Assembly: GCF_003985125.1 (NCBI RefSeq)
Contig: NZ_ML133567.1
Location: 62,001 to 126,000, forward strand
Direction of reading: 5' to 3'
From: Rhizobium phaseoli
GTDB lineage: Bacteria > Pseudomonadota > Alphaproteobacteria > Rhizobiales > Rhizobiaceae
DNA length: 64,000 nucleotides
This document shows, piece after piece, positions 9,344-18,792 of this stretch. Below the pieces are notes generated by a model. The model worked only from the letters and a program-made list of their open reading frames with translations, had not been told where the DNA came from and made no database searches. Each line of letters starts with the position of its first letter. The first letter of the stretch is position 1. The position numbers and the translations under genes were made by a program.

Positions 9344-10339
9344 TCAGGCTCCGAGAACGATGTTGGCGGCACTTTCCTTCAGCTCGACGCCGAAGGCGCG
9401 CTGATAGTGCTCGGCGACCAGCGGCCGCTCCAGCTCGTCGCACTTGTTGAGGAAGGTGGTGCGGAAGGCGAAGGCGAGATCGCCGAAGATCTCGGCGTTT
9501 TCAGCCCAGGTAATGACCGTGCGCGGGCTCATGACGGTGGAGAGATCGCCGTTCATGAAGGCGGCGCGCGTCAGGTCGGCAACCCGCACCATCTTCGACA
9601 CGGTCTCGCGGCCTTCCCTGTCCTTGCCGAAGCTCTTCACCTTGGCGGCGACGATATTCACTTCGTGATCATGCGGCAGATAGTTCAGCGTCGTGACGAT
9701 CGACCAGCGGTCCATCTGCGCCTGGTTGATCTGCTGCGTGCCGTGATAGAGGCCGGTGGTGTCACCGAGGCCGATCGTATTGGCGGTCGCAAACAGGCGG
9801 AAAGCCGGGTGCGGCCGGATGACGCGGCTCTGGTCGAGCAGCGTCAGGCGGCCGGAGGATTCGAGCACGCGCTGGATGACGAACATGACGTCGGGTCTGC
9901 CCGCGTCGTATTCGTCGAAGACGAGCGCGACATTGTGCTGATAGGCCCAGGGCAGGATGCCGTCCTTGAATTCGGTGACCTGCAGCCCGTCCTTGACGAC
10001 GATCGCGTCCTTGCCGACGAGATCGATACGGCTGACATGGCTGTCGAGGTTGATGCGCACGCAGGGCCAGTTGAGCCGTGCCGCCACCTGTTCGATATGC
10101 GAGGACTTGCCGGTGCCGTGATAGCCGGAGATCATCACGCGCCGGTTATGGGCAAAGCCTGCGAGAATGGCGAGCGTCGTGTCGCGGTCGAACAGATAGT
10201 CGGGATCGAGGTCCGGCACATAGGCGTCGCCCTTGCTGTAGGCGGGAACGCGGATGTCCGAATCGATGCCGAAGGTCTCGCGAACCGAAACGGTGGTGTC
10301 GGGCAGTTCAGATATATCCAGGTCGATCTTGCTCATCAT
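9344..10339 (-). CDS. cobS: Cobaltochelatase subunit CobS (AAA+ ATPase)
   Basis: 331-residue AAA+ ATPase of the cobaltochelatase. Walker A GYHGTGKS is at residues 72-79, Walker B is VALVFDEYD, and the sensor region [10 protein letters not shown] follows. The N-terminus contains the conserved [16 protein letters not shown] segment. It forms the ATPase ring that acts with CobT on CobN (not in this window). Two adjacent ATG codons exist at 10339 and 10336. It is the first gene of the cobS-cobT-phytase-like run. Confidence 0.95.
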   Translation of the reverse strand: MMSKIDLDISELPDTTVSVRETFGIDSDIRVPAYSKGDAYVPDLDPDYLFDRDTTLAILAGFAHNRRVMISGYHGTGKSSHIEQVAARLNWPCVRINLDSHVSRIDLVGKDAIVVKDGLQVTEFKDGILPWAYQHNVALVFDEYDAGRPDVMFVIQRVLESSGRLTLLDQSRVIRPHPAFRLFATANTIGLGDTTGLYHGTQQINQAQMDRWSIVTTLNYLPHDHEVNIVAAKVKSFGKDREGRETVSKMVRVADLTRAAFMNGDLSTVMSPRTVITWAENAEIFGDLAFAFRTTFLNKCDELERPLVAEHYQRAFGVELKESAANIVLGA

Positions 10340-10639
10340 GTCTCCAAGGCGGGTGATGCCACCCGGCCATACTGTCTCAGGCCATGTCGCAACCGTGACG
10401 CCGCGATTTATCCGCGCCCGTCAGGTCGGAACGTCGGCGATACTTCTCCGGGACTGAAACGAAACCTCGGCGGGATAATGACCGCTTGCGAGCATTCTTG
10501 AAAGAGTCCCGGACAAGAAACGCCGCGTCCGGAAGGTCGGCGGAGGCGATCGGTAAACACGCAGATAGGAGCCGCGTTTGCCTGCGGCCTCAGCCGATTT
10601 GGACCATACCCGATTGAAGCCTAAGAGCAAGGACGGGAA
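10340..10639. other. Intergenic region upstream of cobS
   Basis: 300 bp between the cobS start and the stop of the J-domain gene. No convincing reading frame, cobalamin riboswitch (no B12-box-like sequence), tRNA or clear terminator was found. It must hold the cobS promoter, which I could not place. Confidence 0.5.
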
Positions 10640-11257
10640 TTAACAAAAACCGTTCTGCTTCAACAATTGATAGGCCTGGATGACGGCGCGGAAACGCTCC
10701 TCCGAGCCGCGGTCGCCGCCATTGGCATCCGGATGGTGCTTCTTGACCAGTTCCTTGTAGCGGCTCTTGATCTCTGCCGAGGTCGCGTTGGCATGCAGCC
10801 CCATGGTGTCGAAGGCCTTGCTTTCCAGCGATTTCAGCTTGCGCGCCTGGGGAAAACGCGGTCCGCTGCCCTTGCCGCCCTCCTTGACGAAGCCGAAGGG
10901 ATCGCGAACGCGCGTATAGGCGCCGGAGCGGACTTCCGAATGCAGCGGACTGTCCTTCGCCGATTTGTTGACGCCGACGGTCCATGTCGGCCGGTGGCCG
11001 GTGATCGCCTCTTTCTGGTATCGCGCGATCTCGCCATCCGAAAGACCGGAGAAATAATTGTAGCCCTTGTTGTATTCCTTGACGTGCTCGAAACAGAACA
11101 AAAAGAACTGGCCTTCCGCATTGCGTCCGACGGGCGCGCGATGCGAACCTTTCTTGTCGCAGCCGTCCCACTGACAGGTAGGCGGTGCCTGCTCTGCCTC
11201 CTGCTCGCGTTTGCGGCGTGTTCGGATGCGATCGAAATATTTGGAATCAAGTCTCAT
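10640..11257 (-). CDS. J-domain (DnaJ-like) protein
   Basis: 205 residues with the J-domain at the C-terminus rather than the N-terminus (about residues 150-205): MGLHANATSAEIKSRYKEL, then the HPD tripeptide in KKHHPDANGG, then the final helix FRAVIQAYQLL. The N-terminal part contains a C-x4-C pair (CQWDGCDKKG) and a CFEHVKEYNKGYNYF segment, a conserved alphaproteobacterial architecture of unknown client. It should stimulate a DnaK-type chaperone ATPase. ATG at 11257. It is divergent from bolA, about 100 bp apart. Confidence 0.85.
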   Translation of the reverse strand: MRLDSKYFDRIRTRRKREQEAEQAPPTCQWDGCDKKGSHRAPVGRNAEGQFFLFCFEHVKEYNKGYNYFSGLSDGEIARYQKEAITGHRPTWTVGVNKSAKDSPLHSEVRSGAYTRVRDPFGFVKEGGKGSGPRFPQARKLKSLESKAFDTMGLHANATSAEIKSRYKELVKKHHPDANGGDRGSEERFRAVIQAYQLLKQNGFC

Positions 11258-11359
11258 GGCGGCGCTAATTATGGGGCTGTCGGAAGGCGACAACAAGAAT
11301 TGACAAATGGGAATGTTGCTGGCTTGGTGGGAACCCCTTTCGCGCAACAGCAAGACCGG

Positions 11360-11644
11360 ATGATGACCCTCAGGACCCGTATCGAAGAAAAACTTGTCGA
11401 AGCCTTCGCGCCCGAACGCCTGAGCGTCATCGACGAGAGCCACCTGCATGCCGGCCATCAGCCTGATATCACAGGCACCGGCGAAACCCACATGCGGGTG
11501 AGGATCGTTTCGGCGAAATTTGCCGGCCTGTCGCGGCTGGCCCGCCACCGCGCCATCACCGACCTGCTGAAACCGGAACTCGATGCCGGCCTGCATGCGC
11601 TGGCCGTCGAACCTGCGGCACCCGGCGAGGCGACGCGATGGTAG
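11360..11644 (+). CDS. bolA: BolA-family protein
   Basis: About 94 residues of the BolA/IbaG fold: an N-terminal RIEEKLVEAF helix, the HLHAGH segment carrying potential Fe-S ligand histidines, the helix-turn-helix-like SRLARHRAITDLL segment with the conserved RH, and the closing GLHALAV strand. BolA proteins pair with monothiol glutaredoxins in iron-sulfur and iron regulation, and some bind DNA. Two consecutive ATGs (11360 and 11363) are possible starts; no strong ribosome site separates them. Confidence 0.88.
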   Translation: MMTLRTRIEEKLVEAFAPERLSVIDESHLHAGHQPDITGTGETHMRVRIVSAKFAGLSRLARHRAITDLLKPELDAGLHALAVEPAAPGEATRW

Positions 11645-11688
11645 GACCGCAGCTCATATAGGAACCGATTGCCTTCGCGCCAAGCCGA

Positions 11689-12999
11689 TCAGGTCGGCTT
11701 GGCACCGTCTTCCCCGGCCGGACGGATGCGCAGCTTGGTGATGCGGTTCTTCTCCCGCTTCATGACGACGAAACGTTTGCCGTAAAAAGTGAAGGCCTGG
11801 CGCTCTTCCGGAATGGTCATCGATTCATGGATGACGAGGCCGGCGATCGTCGTCGCCTCCTCGTCGGGCAGGTTCCAGTCGAGCGCACGGTTCAGGTCGC
11901 GGATCGGCACGCCGCCGTCGACGACGACCGAACCATCCGCCTCCTGGCGCACGCCCTGAATCTCGATGTCGTGCTCGTCGGAAATGTCGCCGACGATTTC
12001 CTCAAGAATATCCTCGAGCGTGACGATGCCCTGCACCTCGCCATATTCGTCGACGACGACGGCGAAATGCTGCTTGCGGCGCAGGAAGGCATTGAGCTGA
12101 TCCTCGAGGTTGGTGCTGTCGGGCACGAACCACGGCTTCTGCGCGATCTTGACGATATCGAGGTTCTGCGGCTCCATGTTCGGCTCGGCAAGCGCGCGCA
12201 GCAGATCCTTGGCGTGAACGACGCCGATGATGTTGTCGATCGTGCCGCGCCACAGCGGCATGCGCGTATAGGGGCTTTCGAGGATGGCGCGCACCACCGC
12301 CTCCGGCGGATCGTCGGCATTGATCGCCCGCATCTTGGTGCGGTGAACCATGATATCGGACAGTTCCAGCTCGCCGAGATCGAGCACGCCGCCGAGGCGG
12401 TCGCGGTCGGCCTTCACCACCGATCCCTCGCGATGCAGCAGGTCGACGGCGCCGCGCAGCTCCTCATGCGCCGTCAGCATCGATATTTCCCGCGAAAGAT
12501 TGATGCCGAACAGTGCCAGGATCCGCCGAACGATCGCATTGACGAAGGATGAGACCGGTCCGACGATGGTGACGAAGAGCTTGGCCGGCAGTGCGACGGC
12601 AAGCGCGAAGCGGTCTGGCGTCGAGATCGCCCAGCTCTTCGGCAGCACTTCCGCGAAAATGACCAGGATAACGGTCATCGCCAGCGTCGCCAGCGCCACG
12701 CCGGAACTGCCGAACAGCCCGAGGAACAGGCTGGTGGCGATCGACGACGACAGGATATTGGCGAGATTGTTGCCGATCAGCAGCGCGCCGATCAGCCGGT
12801 CGCGCCGCTCGATCAGCTGGCGCACGAGCCCGGCGCGCTCGTCGCCGTTGACCTCCAGCGTATGGATGCGACTGCGCGACACCGCGGTCAGCGCGGTTTC
12901 CGAGCCGGAAAAAAAGGCGGATGTCAGCACGAGGGCCGTGATCGAAAGGATCTCCGGCCAATATGTCGCGAGAAATGCCAGAGCGCCTTCGACCGTCAT
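11689..12999 (-). CDS. HlyC/CorC (CNNM/UPF0053) family membrane protein
   Basis: 436 residues: an N-terminal DUF21/CNNM transmembrane domain with about four helices (from residue 15), a CBS domain pair in the middle (around residues 210-340, with VVVDEYGEVQGIVTLEDILEEIVG), and a C-terminal CorC_HlyC domain. Relatives act in magnesium/cobalt efflux or resistance. It overlaps aroB by one base (its ATG and the aroB stop share bases), so aroK-aroB-this gene form one minus-strand operon. Confidence 0.88.
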   Translation of the reverse strand: MTVEGALAFLATYWPEILSITALVLTSAFFSGSETALTAVSRSRIHTLEVNGDERAGLVRQLIERRDRLIGALLIGNNLANILSSSIATSLFLGLFGSSGVALATLAMTVILVIFAEVLPKSWAISTPDRFALAVALPAKLFVTIVGPVSSFVNAIVRRILALFGINLSREISMLTAHEELRGAVDLLHREGSVVKADRDRLGGVLDLGELELSDIMVHRTKMRAINADDPPEAVVRAILESPYTRMPLWRGTIDNIIGVVHAKDLLRALAEPNMEPQNLDIVKIAQKPWFVPDSTNLEDQLNAFLRRKQHFAVVVDEYGEVQGIVTLEDILEEIVGDISDEHDIEIQGVRQEADGSVVVDGGVPIRDLNRALDWNLPDEEATTIAGLVIHESMTIPEERQAFTFYGKRFVVMKREKNRITKLRIRPAGEDGAKPT

Positions 13000-14129
13000 C
13001 AGGGGTGTTTTTCCCGGAGAAAGCTGATCACCTCGGAGGCCGGAACGTCGTCGGCGACGAAGGATTGGCCGATGCCGCGCGTCAGGATGAAGGTGAGCTT
13101 GCCGCCCTTGACCTTCTTGTCCTGCGCGATCGCATCCATCAGCACCTCGGCCGGCGGCAGCTCGCCCGGAATTTCGGCCATCCGGGTCGGCAGGCCGACC
13201 GCCTGCAGATGCCGCTCGACGCGTCGCGCATCGTCGGGGCTGGCAAGGTTCATCCGCGCGGAGAATTCATGCGCCAGCACCATGCCGATCGAAACGCCCT
13301 CGCCGTGCACAAGGCGGCGGCTGTCATAGGCGGTCGCCGCTTCCAGCGCATGGCCGAAGGTGTGGCCGAGATTGAGCAATGCCCGCTGGCCATTCTCCCG
13401 CTCGTCGGCAACGACGACATCGGCTTTTGCCTGGCAGCTTGTGGCGATCGCTTCGATGCGCGCCGCACCACCTGTAAAAACCGCCTTCCAGTTCGCTTCC
13501 AGCCAGGCAAAGAAATCCGGCTTGTCGATCAGACCGTATTTCGCCACCTCGGCGTAACCGGCGCGGAATTCCCGTTCGCTCAACGTATTCAGCACATCGG
13601 TGTCGGCCAGAACCAGATCCGGCTGGTGAAAAACGCCGATCAGGTTTTTGCCGTGGCGGGAATTGATGCCGGTCTTGCCGCCGACGGAAGAATCGACCTG
13701 CGCCAGCAGCGAGGTCGGCACCTGCACGAAGCGCACGCCGCGGCGAATGATGCCGGCCGCAAATCCTGAAAGATCGCCGATGACACCGCCGCCAAGCGCG
13801 ATGACGCAGTCGTTGCGCTCGACGCGAGCTTCCAGCACCTTGTCGCAGGCCGTCATCAGATGCTCGAAACTCTTCGTCTTCTCGCCGGCCGGCAGCACGA
13901 CCGCAGCCGAGGCGATGCCTGCCTCATCGAGGCTGGCAACGAGGGCGTCGAGATAGAGCGGCGCGACATTTTCGTCGGTGATCACAGCCGCCTTGCGGCC
14001 CTTGAGGCGCGACGCGATCTCGGAGCCGGCCCGCACAATCAGCCCCGGCCCGATCAGGATATCGTAGGCGCGCTCGCCGAGCGGCACATGCACGGTTTGG
14101 GCGGCGGGAGCGGAGGTTATCGCATTCAT
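12999..14129 (-). CDS. aroB: 3-dehydroquinate synthase
   Basis: 376-residue NAD- and metal-dependent enzyme of the shikimate pathway that converts DAHP to 3-dehydroquinate. Visible are the GGGVIGDLSGFAAGIIRRG NAD-binding segment, PTSLLAQVDSSVGGKTG, and the metal ligands in the LNLGHTFGHALE segment and in LVHGEGVSIGM. The ATG at 14129 overlaps the aroK stop (ATGA), the usual aroKB arrangement. Confidence 0.97.
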   Translation of the reverse strand: MNAITSAPAAQTVHVPLGERAYDILIGPGLIVRAGSEIASRLKGRKAAVITDENVAPLYLDALVASLDEAGIASAAVVLPAGEKTKSFEHLMTACDKVLEARVERNDCVIALGGGVIGDLSGFAAGIIRRGVRFVQVPTSLLAQVDSSVGGKTGINSRHGKNLIGVFHQPDLVLADTDVLNTLSEREFRAGYAEVAKYGLIDKPDFFAWLEANWKAVFTGGAARIEAIATSCQAKADVVVADERENGQRALLNLGHTFGHALEAATAYDSRRLVHGEGVSIGMVLAHEFSARMNLASPDDARRVERHLQAVGLPTRMAEIPGELPPAEVLMDAIAQDKKVKGGKLTFILTRGIGQSFVADDVPASEVISFLREKHP

Positions 14130-14716
14130 GACGCTGGACTTTCTTTCTGAAATTCGATCACCGCCGTCAGCACCTCGTCGGCCATGATTTCCTTGCGCAC
14201 ATCGCGCGAGAGCACGGTGAGATCAGCCTGGGCGTAGATCGGATACCGTGCATTCATCAGGTTTTCGAGCGTCTGCTTTGGATTTTCGGTCTTCAGCAGC
14301 GGCCGCGTGTCGCGTTTGTTGACCCGTTCCCAGAGCACATCGAGATCCGCCTTCAGCCAGACCGAAAGGCCGCCCCGCTTGATATGCCTGCGCGTCCGCT
14401 CGTTGACGAAGGCGCCGCCGCCGGTGGAGACGACACGCGGCCCGCTCTTCAACAGACGCTTGATCACCCGCGTTTCCAGCGCCCGGAACTCGTCCTCGCC
14501 ATAGGCGGCGAAAAGTTCGGCGATCGTCATGCGCGACACCCGCTCGATTTCGTGGTCACTGTCGATGAAGGGAATGCCGAGCTGGCTGGCGACAATGCGC
14601 CCGACCGAGGATTTTCCCGCGCCCATCAGGCCGACCAGGATCAGATTGCGTGAACCGAGCGCGGCGCGAGCTCTGTCTTTCAGGCTGTCAGCAAGGGTCA
14701 GCAGTGGTTCACTCAT
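14126..14716 (-). CDS. aroK: Shikimate kinase
   Basis: 196 residues. P-loop GLMGAGKSS is at about residues 29-37, the shikimate-binding aspartate lies in FIDSDHEIE, and the GGG segment (STGGGAFV) and lid arginines (RDTRPLL) follow. It phosphorylates shikimate with ATP. I prefer the ATG at 14716 over an upstream GTG at 14728, because family members begin near MSEPLLTL. It overlaps aroB by 4 bp and is the first gene of the operon. Confidence 0.95.
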   Translation of the reverse strand: MSEPLLTLADSLKDRARAALGSRNLILVGLMGAGKSSVGRIVASQLGIPFIDSDHEIERVSRMTIAELFAAYGEDEFRALETRVIKRLLKSGPRVVSTGGGAFVNERTRRHIKRGGLSVWLKADLDVLWERVNKRDTRPLLKTENPKQTLENLMNARYPIYAQADLTVLSRDVRKEIMADEVLTAVIEFQKESPAS

Positions 14717-14864
14717 CGGCCCATTCACACTTTGTTTGCAAACCGTATCGACAAATGCAGGTGGAGCGTCAAGTCGCGGACAAGGGAATCATCGCCTGAA
14801 TACCGCTTCTTGCACTTGCAGACACGCTTCTTATAACAGAAGCAGAGCATGAAGGAGTTGCCGG

Positions 14865-15041
14865 ATGCCGACCCTGTTCCGTTTTCTGTTCGTCTGCGCG
14901 ATCCTCGCCGGGACGGTTTACGGAGCGATGTGGGCGCTTGCGACCTTCGTGGAGCCCGAGCCGCGCGACGTGACGATCCGCATTCCGTCCGAGCGGGTCA
15001 ATCCGCCGGCGACGGGCACGATCAATACCACCGGGAAGTGA
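14865..15041 (+). CDS. Small single-span membrane protein
   Basis: 58 residues: a short N-terminus, one hydrophobic helix ([19 protein letters not shown]), then a polar periplasmic tail with [19 protein letters not shown]. The ATG at 14865 has a GAAGGAG site. The stop lies five bases before the xerD ATG, so it is probably co-transcribed with xerD. Similar short proteins sit before xerD in other rhizobia (from memory). Function unknown. Confidence 0.7.
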   Translation: MPTLFRFLFVCAILAGTVYGAMWALATFVEPEPRDVTIRIPSERVNPPATGTINTTGK

Positions 15042-15046
15042 GCGAC

Positions 15047-16000
15047 ATGAGGGATCTCGGCCGCGTCCATGTGGAATCCTTCCTGGAGATGATGAGCGCC
15101 GAACGCGGTGCCGCCGCCAACACGCTGCAATCCTATGAGCGCGACCTCGATGACATCAGGTCCTTCCTGAACGGCCGCAGCATAAGGTTGACCGAAGCCG
15201 CCTCCGCCGACCTTTCCGCCTATCTCGCCTCGCTCGCCAACCAGGGTTTCAAGCCCTCCTCGCAGGCGCGCCGGCTTGCGGCCATGCGGCAGTTCTACAA
15301 GTTCCTCTACGCCGAAGGCATTCGCACCGACGACCCGACCGGCGTGCTCGACGCGCCGAAGAAAGGCCGGCCGCTGCCGAAGACGATGGGGGTCGAGGAG
15401 GTCGGCAGGCTGCTGTCGCAGGCGCAGACCGAGGCCGACGATCCGGCTCCGGGCCAGTTGCAGCGCCTGCGCATGCTGGCGCTCTTGGAGCTGCTTTATG
15501 CCACCGGCATGCGCGTCAGCGAACTCGTCTCGCTTCCCGCCCGCGTCCTCGACCAGGAGGGCCGCTTCCTGATGATCCGCGGCAAGGGCAACAAGGAGCG
15601 GCTGGTGCCGTTGTCGCAATCGGCGATCAAGGCCCTGAAATCCTATGGGCGGCTGCTGGCGGCCGAAAATGCCGCGGCGAAGGAGCCGCAGGAAAGCCCC
15701 TTTCTGTTTCCGGCCGCCTCCAAGGAGGGCTACCTGCCGCGCCAGGTTTTTGCGCGAGACCTGAAGAACCTCGCGATCCGCGCCGGCCTGACGCCGTCAC
15801 TGATCTCGCCGCACGTCATGCGCCACGCCTTTGCCAGCCACCTGCTCGCCAACGGCGCCGATCTGCGCGTCGTGCAGGAACTCCTCGGTCATTCGGACAT
15901 TTCGACCACACAGATCTACACACATGTGCTCGAAGAGAGGCTGCAGCAGCTCGTCCAGACGCATCACCCCCTTGCCAAACAGGCGAAAAAGCACGAATAG
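15047..16000 (+). CDS. xerD: Tyrosine site-specific recombinase XerD
   Basis: 317 residues with an N-terminal SAM-like core-binding domain (residues 1-100) and a C-terminal catalytic domain. The catalytic set is visible: Arg in ATGMRVSEL, Lys in [12 protein letters not shown], His and Arg in [12 protein letters not shown], His in [10 protein letters not shown], and Tyr in QIYTHV. It resolves chromosome dimers at dif with XerC and FtsK. It is not next to a tRNA or island, so this is the housekeeping enzyme. The ATG at 15047 begins [12 protein letters not shown]. Confidence 0.95.
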   Translation: MRDLGRVHVESFLEMMSAERGAAANTLQSYERDLDDIRSFLNGRSIRLTEAASADLSAYLASLANQGFKPSSQARRLAAMRQFYKFLYAEGIRTDDPTGVLDAPKKGRPLPKTMGVEEVGRLLSQAQTEADDPAPGQLQRLRMLALLELLYATGMRVSELVSLPARVLDQEGRFLMIRGKGNKERLVPLSQSAIKALKSYGRLLAAENAAAKEPQESPFLFPAASKEGYLPRQVFARDLKNLAIRAGLTPSLISPHVMRHAFASHLLANGADLRVVQELLGHSDISTTQIYTHVLEERLQQLVQTHHPLAKQAKKHE

Positions 16001-16062
16001 GACCGGCGACAAGGGGCGGAGCCAGGAAAACGCCCCGGGCACAAGGAACGGAAACGCACCTC

Positions 16063-17016
16063 ATGCACAATTATCTCGACTTCGAAAAGCCGATCTCCGA
16101 CCTCGAAGGCAAGATCATCGAGCTGAAGAAGCTCGCTACGGAAGACGAGAGCATCGACACCACCGATGAAATCGGCCGGCTGGAGGTTCGCGTCCGTGAG
16201 GCAATCCTCGAAATCTACTCCAAGCTCAACGCCTGGCAGAAGACGCAGGTCGCCCGCCACCCGCAGCGCCCGCATTTCGTCGATTACGCCAAGACGCTGT
16301 TCCAGGAATTCACGCCGCTGGCCGGCGACCGCAAGTTTTCCGAGGATGCCGCGATCCAGGCCGGTCTTGCCCGCTTCCGCGGCCAGCCCGTCGCCGTCAT
16401 CGGCCAGGAAAAGGGCAACGACACCAAGTCCCGCCTGAAACACAATTTCGGCAGCCCCCGCCCGGAAGGCTACCGCAAGGCGATCCGCATCCTTGAAATG
16501 GCCGATCGTTTCGGCCTGCCGGTGATTTCGCTGGTGGATACGGCTGGCGCCTATCCCGGCGTCGGCGCCGAAGAGCGCGGCCAGGCCGAGGCGATCGCCC
16601 GCTCGACGGAAATGTGCCTCGGCGTCAAGGTTCCCCTCGTTTCCGTCGTCATCGGTGAAGGCGGCTCGGGCGGCGCGATCGCGATCGCCACCGGCAACCG
16701 GGTCTACATGCTCGAGCACTCGATCTACAGCGTCATCTCGCCGGAGGGCGCTGCATCCATTCTCTGGCGCGATTCGACCCGCGCCCGCGAAGCGGCGACC
16801 AACATGAAGATCACCGCCGAAGACCTGAAAGCGCTCGGCGTCATCGATGGTATCATTTCCGAGCCGCTCGGCGGCGCCCACCGCGATCCCGACAGCGTCA
16901 TTGCCGCAACCGGCGACGTGATCGCCAATGCGCTGGCCGAAATGTCGTCCCGCTCCGGCGAACAATTGCGCAACGAACGGCGCCAGAAATTCCTCAACAT
17001 GGGGCGGAATCTGTAA
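16063..17016 (+). CDS. accA: Acetyl-CoA carboxylase carboxyltransferase subunit alpha
   Basis: 317 residues, the expected length. AccA markers are the opening [15 protein letters not shown], the [24 protein letters not shown] segment, the [16 protein letters not shown] segment and the oxyanion-hole [12 protein letters not shown]. With AccD it moves the carboxyl group from biotin to acetyl-CoA in fatty acid synthesis. It lies 62 bp after xerD on the same strand. Confidence 0.97.
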   Translation: MHNYLDFEKPISDLEGKIIELKKLATEDESIDTTDEIGRLEVRVREAILEIYSKLNAWQKTQVARHPQRPHFVDYAKTLFQEFTPLAGDRKFSEDAAIQAGLARFRGQPVAVIGQEKGNDTKSRLKHNFGSPRPEGYRKAIRILEMADRFGLPVISLVDTAGAYPGVGAEERGQAEAIARSTEMCLGVKVPLVSVVIGEGGSGGAIAIATGNRVYMLEHSIYSVISPEGAASILWRDSTRAREAATNMKITAEDLKALGVIDGIISEPLGGAHRDPDSVIAATGDVIANALAEMSSRSGEQLRNERRQKFLNMGRNL

Positions 17017-17211
17017 GCTCTACTGCCGTTCCTTGCGGATTGAGGCCAAACCTTGGCCACATTGATGTTATCTCTAACATTTGCGCTTGCGGGGGCGTTC
17101 CTCACACGTCATAGGCTGGTAAGGATTTGTGAAGTATAAGCCGCTTATGATTCTGCCTCGTGCCAGGACTCCTTAGGCGACCGGGTCGCACTTCTTTATG
17201 GGCTAGTTTGG

Positions 17212-18438
17212 ATGCGCATACGTCATTTTGCCTATGTTTCCCTCATCGCGCTGGCTCTGACCGGCTGCAATGACGCGTTGGAAACCGCGCAGGTCGATCT
17301 TTCCAAGGTCAAGAACAAGGTCGAGCAGCCGCTTCCTCCGCATATCCTCGCCGCCATGTCCGCCAAGGGCATGGACCGCAATTCGCCGATCATGATCCGC
17401 ATCTTCAAGGAAGAAGGTGCCATGGAGATCTGGAAGGCGAAGACCGACAACCGCTTCGACAAGATTGCCGACTACAAGATCTGCGCGTGGTCGGGCCGCC
17501 TCGGCCCGAAGGTAAAGACCGGCGACCGGCAGGCGCCGGAAGGTTTCTACGACCTGACGCGCGCCAACCTGAACCCCAACTCGAAATATTATCTGGCGAT
17601 CAACACCGGCTTCCCGAACCGCTACGACGCGGCGAACGGCCGCACCGGCTCCGATTTGATGATCCATGGCGCCTGCTCGTCCTCCGGCTGCTATTCGATG
17701 ACCGACCAGCAGGTGCTGGAGATCTATGCCTTCGCCCGCGACGCCTTCAAGGGCGGCCAGGCGACCGTGCAGCTGCAGGCCTTCCCCTTCCGCATGACGG
17801 CGGAAAACATGGTCAAGCATCGCCTCGACAGCAATTACGACTTCTGGAAAATGCTGAAGGTCGGCTACGACAATTTCGAAGTGACGAAGCGCCCGCCCGA
17901 GGTGGCCGTCTGCGAGAAGAAATATGTCTTCAACCAGCAGGTAACCGATGGCGGCGCTTTCAATGCCGCTGGCAAATGCCCTGCCATGTCGACGCCGCCG
18001 GCGCTGGCGGCCGCGCTTGCGTCCTACGGCAAGACCTATGATGCCGACTATGCCAAGGCGATGAGCAAATATGACGGCATGGCCTGGTACGACCCGTCGG
18101 AGGCCGAGCGCAAGGCGGTGGTCGCCAAGCTGCGCAAGGGCCGCGAGCTGGCCTTCGCCCCGACCGGCACCTCGCTGGAAGCCGGCCGCATGGTCAAGGT
18201 CGCCGAACTCGAAGACCTGATGGCCAAGCGCACCGCCCAGAGCGTGACCACTCAAACCGCCACAGGCGCGATCCCCGCAGCCCCTACCCAGCCGCAGGCA
18301 GTGGCCGTCGCTGCCGCCACCCCGGCGGTCGTGCCGGTGCCGACGCAGAACCCGCTGGCCTTTACGGCGCCCGAACCGCAGGAGACGGCGGAAGCCGCGG
18401 CAAAGAAGCCGTTCTGGAAATTCTGGGCGCGGAACTGA
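17212..18438 (+). CDS. L,D-transpeptidase (YafK-like) lipoprotein
   Basis: 408 residues. The N-terminus is a lipoprotein signal (VSLIALALTGC, lipobox LTGC). The YkuD catalytic motif HGACSSSGCYSM is near residues 152-163, with the nucleophilic cysteine in SGCYSM. The YafK-type layout (MIRIFKEEGAMEIWKA opening, GRLGPKVKTGDRQAPEGFY) points to a murein L,D-transpeptidase or amidase acting on peptidoglycan. The C-terminal 70 residues are a low-complexity Ala/Pro/Thr tail ending in a tryptophan-rich FWKFWARN. It is followed six bases later by tusA. Confidence 0.85.
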   Translation: MRIRHFAYVSLIALALTGCNDALETAQVDLSKVKNKVEQPLPPHILAAMSAKGMDRNSPIMIRIFKEEGAMEIWKAKTDNRFDKIADYKICAWSGRLGPKVKTGDRQAPEGFYDLTRANLNPNSKYYLAINTGFPNRYDAANGRTGSDLMIHGACSSSGCYSMTDQQVLEIYAFARDAFKGGQATVQLQAFPFRMTAENMVKHRLDSNYDFWKMLKVGYDNFEVTKRPPEVAVCEKKYVFNQQVTDGGAFNAAGKCPAMSTPPALAAALASYGKTYDADYAKAMSKYDGMAWYDPSEAERKAVVAKLRKGRELAFAPTGTSLEAGRMVKVAELEDLMAKRTAQSVTTQTATGAIPAAPTQPQAVAVAAATPAVVPVPTQNPLAFTAPEPQETAEAAAKKPFWKFWARN

Positions 18439-18443
18439 ACGGC

Positions 18444-18668
18444 TTGAACCCCGTTCTCTACGATCTTCGCGGCCTGAAATGCCCACTCCCGGTGATGAAG
18501 ACACGCAGGAAGCTCGCCGCCATGGCCAGCGGCGCGCTGATCCTTGTCGATACCAGCGATCCGCTGGCGGTGATCGACATGCCGCATTTCTGCAATGAGG
18601 ACGGTCACGAACTGGTCGAAACGGAAAAGACCGAAACCGGCCACCGCTTCCTGATCCGCAGGCGCTAA
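18444..18668 (+). CDS. tusA: TusA-family sulfur carrier protein
   Basis: 74 residues with the TusA signature RGLKCPLPVMKTR, the cysteine being the persulfide carrier, and the DPLAVIDMPHFC helix. TusA proteins relay sulfur for tRNA thiolation and molybdenum cofactor use. The start is a TTG at 18444, right after the L,D-transpeptidase stop; no ATG lies nearby. Whether this paralog is the canonical TusA cannot be told from sequence alone. Confidence 0.8.
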   Translation: MNPVLYDLRGLKCPLPVMKTRRKLAAMASGALILVDTSDPLAVIDMPHFCNEDGHELVETEKTETGHRFLIRRR

Positions 18669-18791
18669 AGCGCGTCGCGATCTTTCAGATTCGCTCCTGG
18701 CGCCTTAGGTTTTTGTTCTCACGCATGTCGTTGCGGCAAAAGCGCTTCGCTCTTTGCCTGGGAAAACCGCTGCACACTTGGCGCGACATGC
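18667..18791. repeat. Rhizobial palindromic intergenic repeat
   Basis: The space between the convergent tusA and cobW-like genes is filled by a GC-rich palindromic sequence. GCATGTCG (18723-18730) pairs with CGACATGC (18784-18791), and an inner hairpin GGCAAAAGCG/CGCTCTTTGCC lies within 18734-18758. From memory, rhizobial genomes carry many copies of very similar elements. It probably also serves as a bidirectional terminator. Confidence 0.65.
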
Positions 18792-18792
18792 T

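Noticed and set aside
7382..10501. A 1039-codon open frame on the plus strand opposite cobT, cobS and the phytase-like gene
   Set aside because: It is a shadow: its codons mirror the three real minus-strand genes, it has no family motif, and it is open because of high GC and low stop frequency. The minus-strand products are fully recognisable.
10340..10639. Possible cobalamin riboswitch upstream of cobS
   Set aside because: The conserved B12-box and surrounding stems are not present in the 300 bp.
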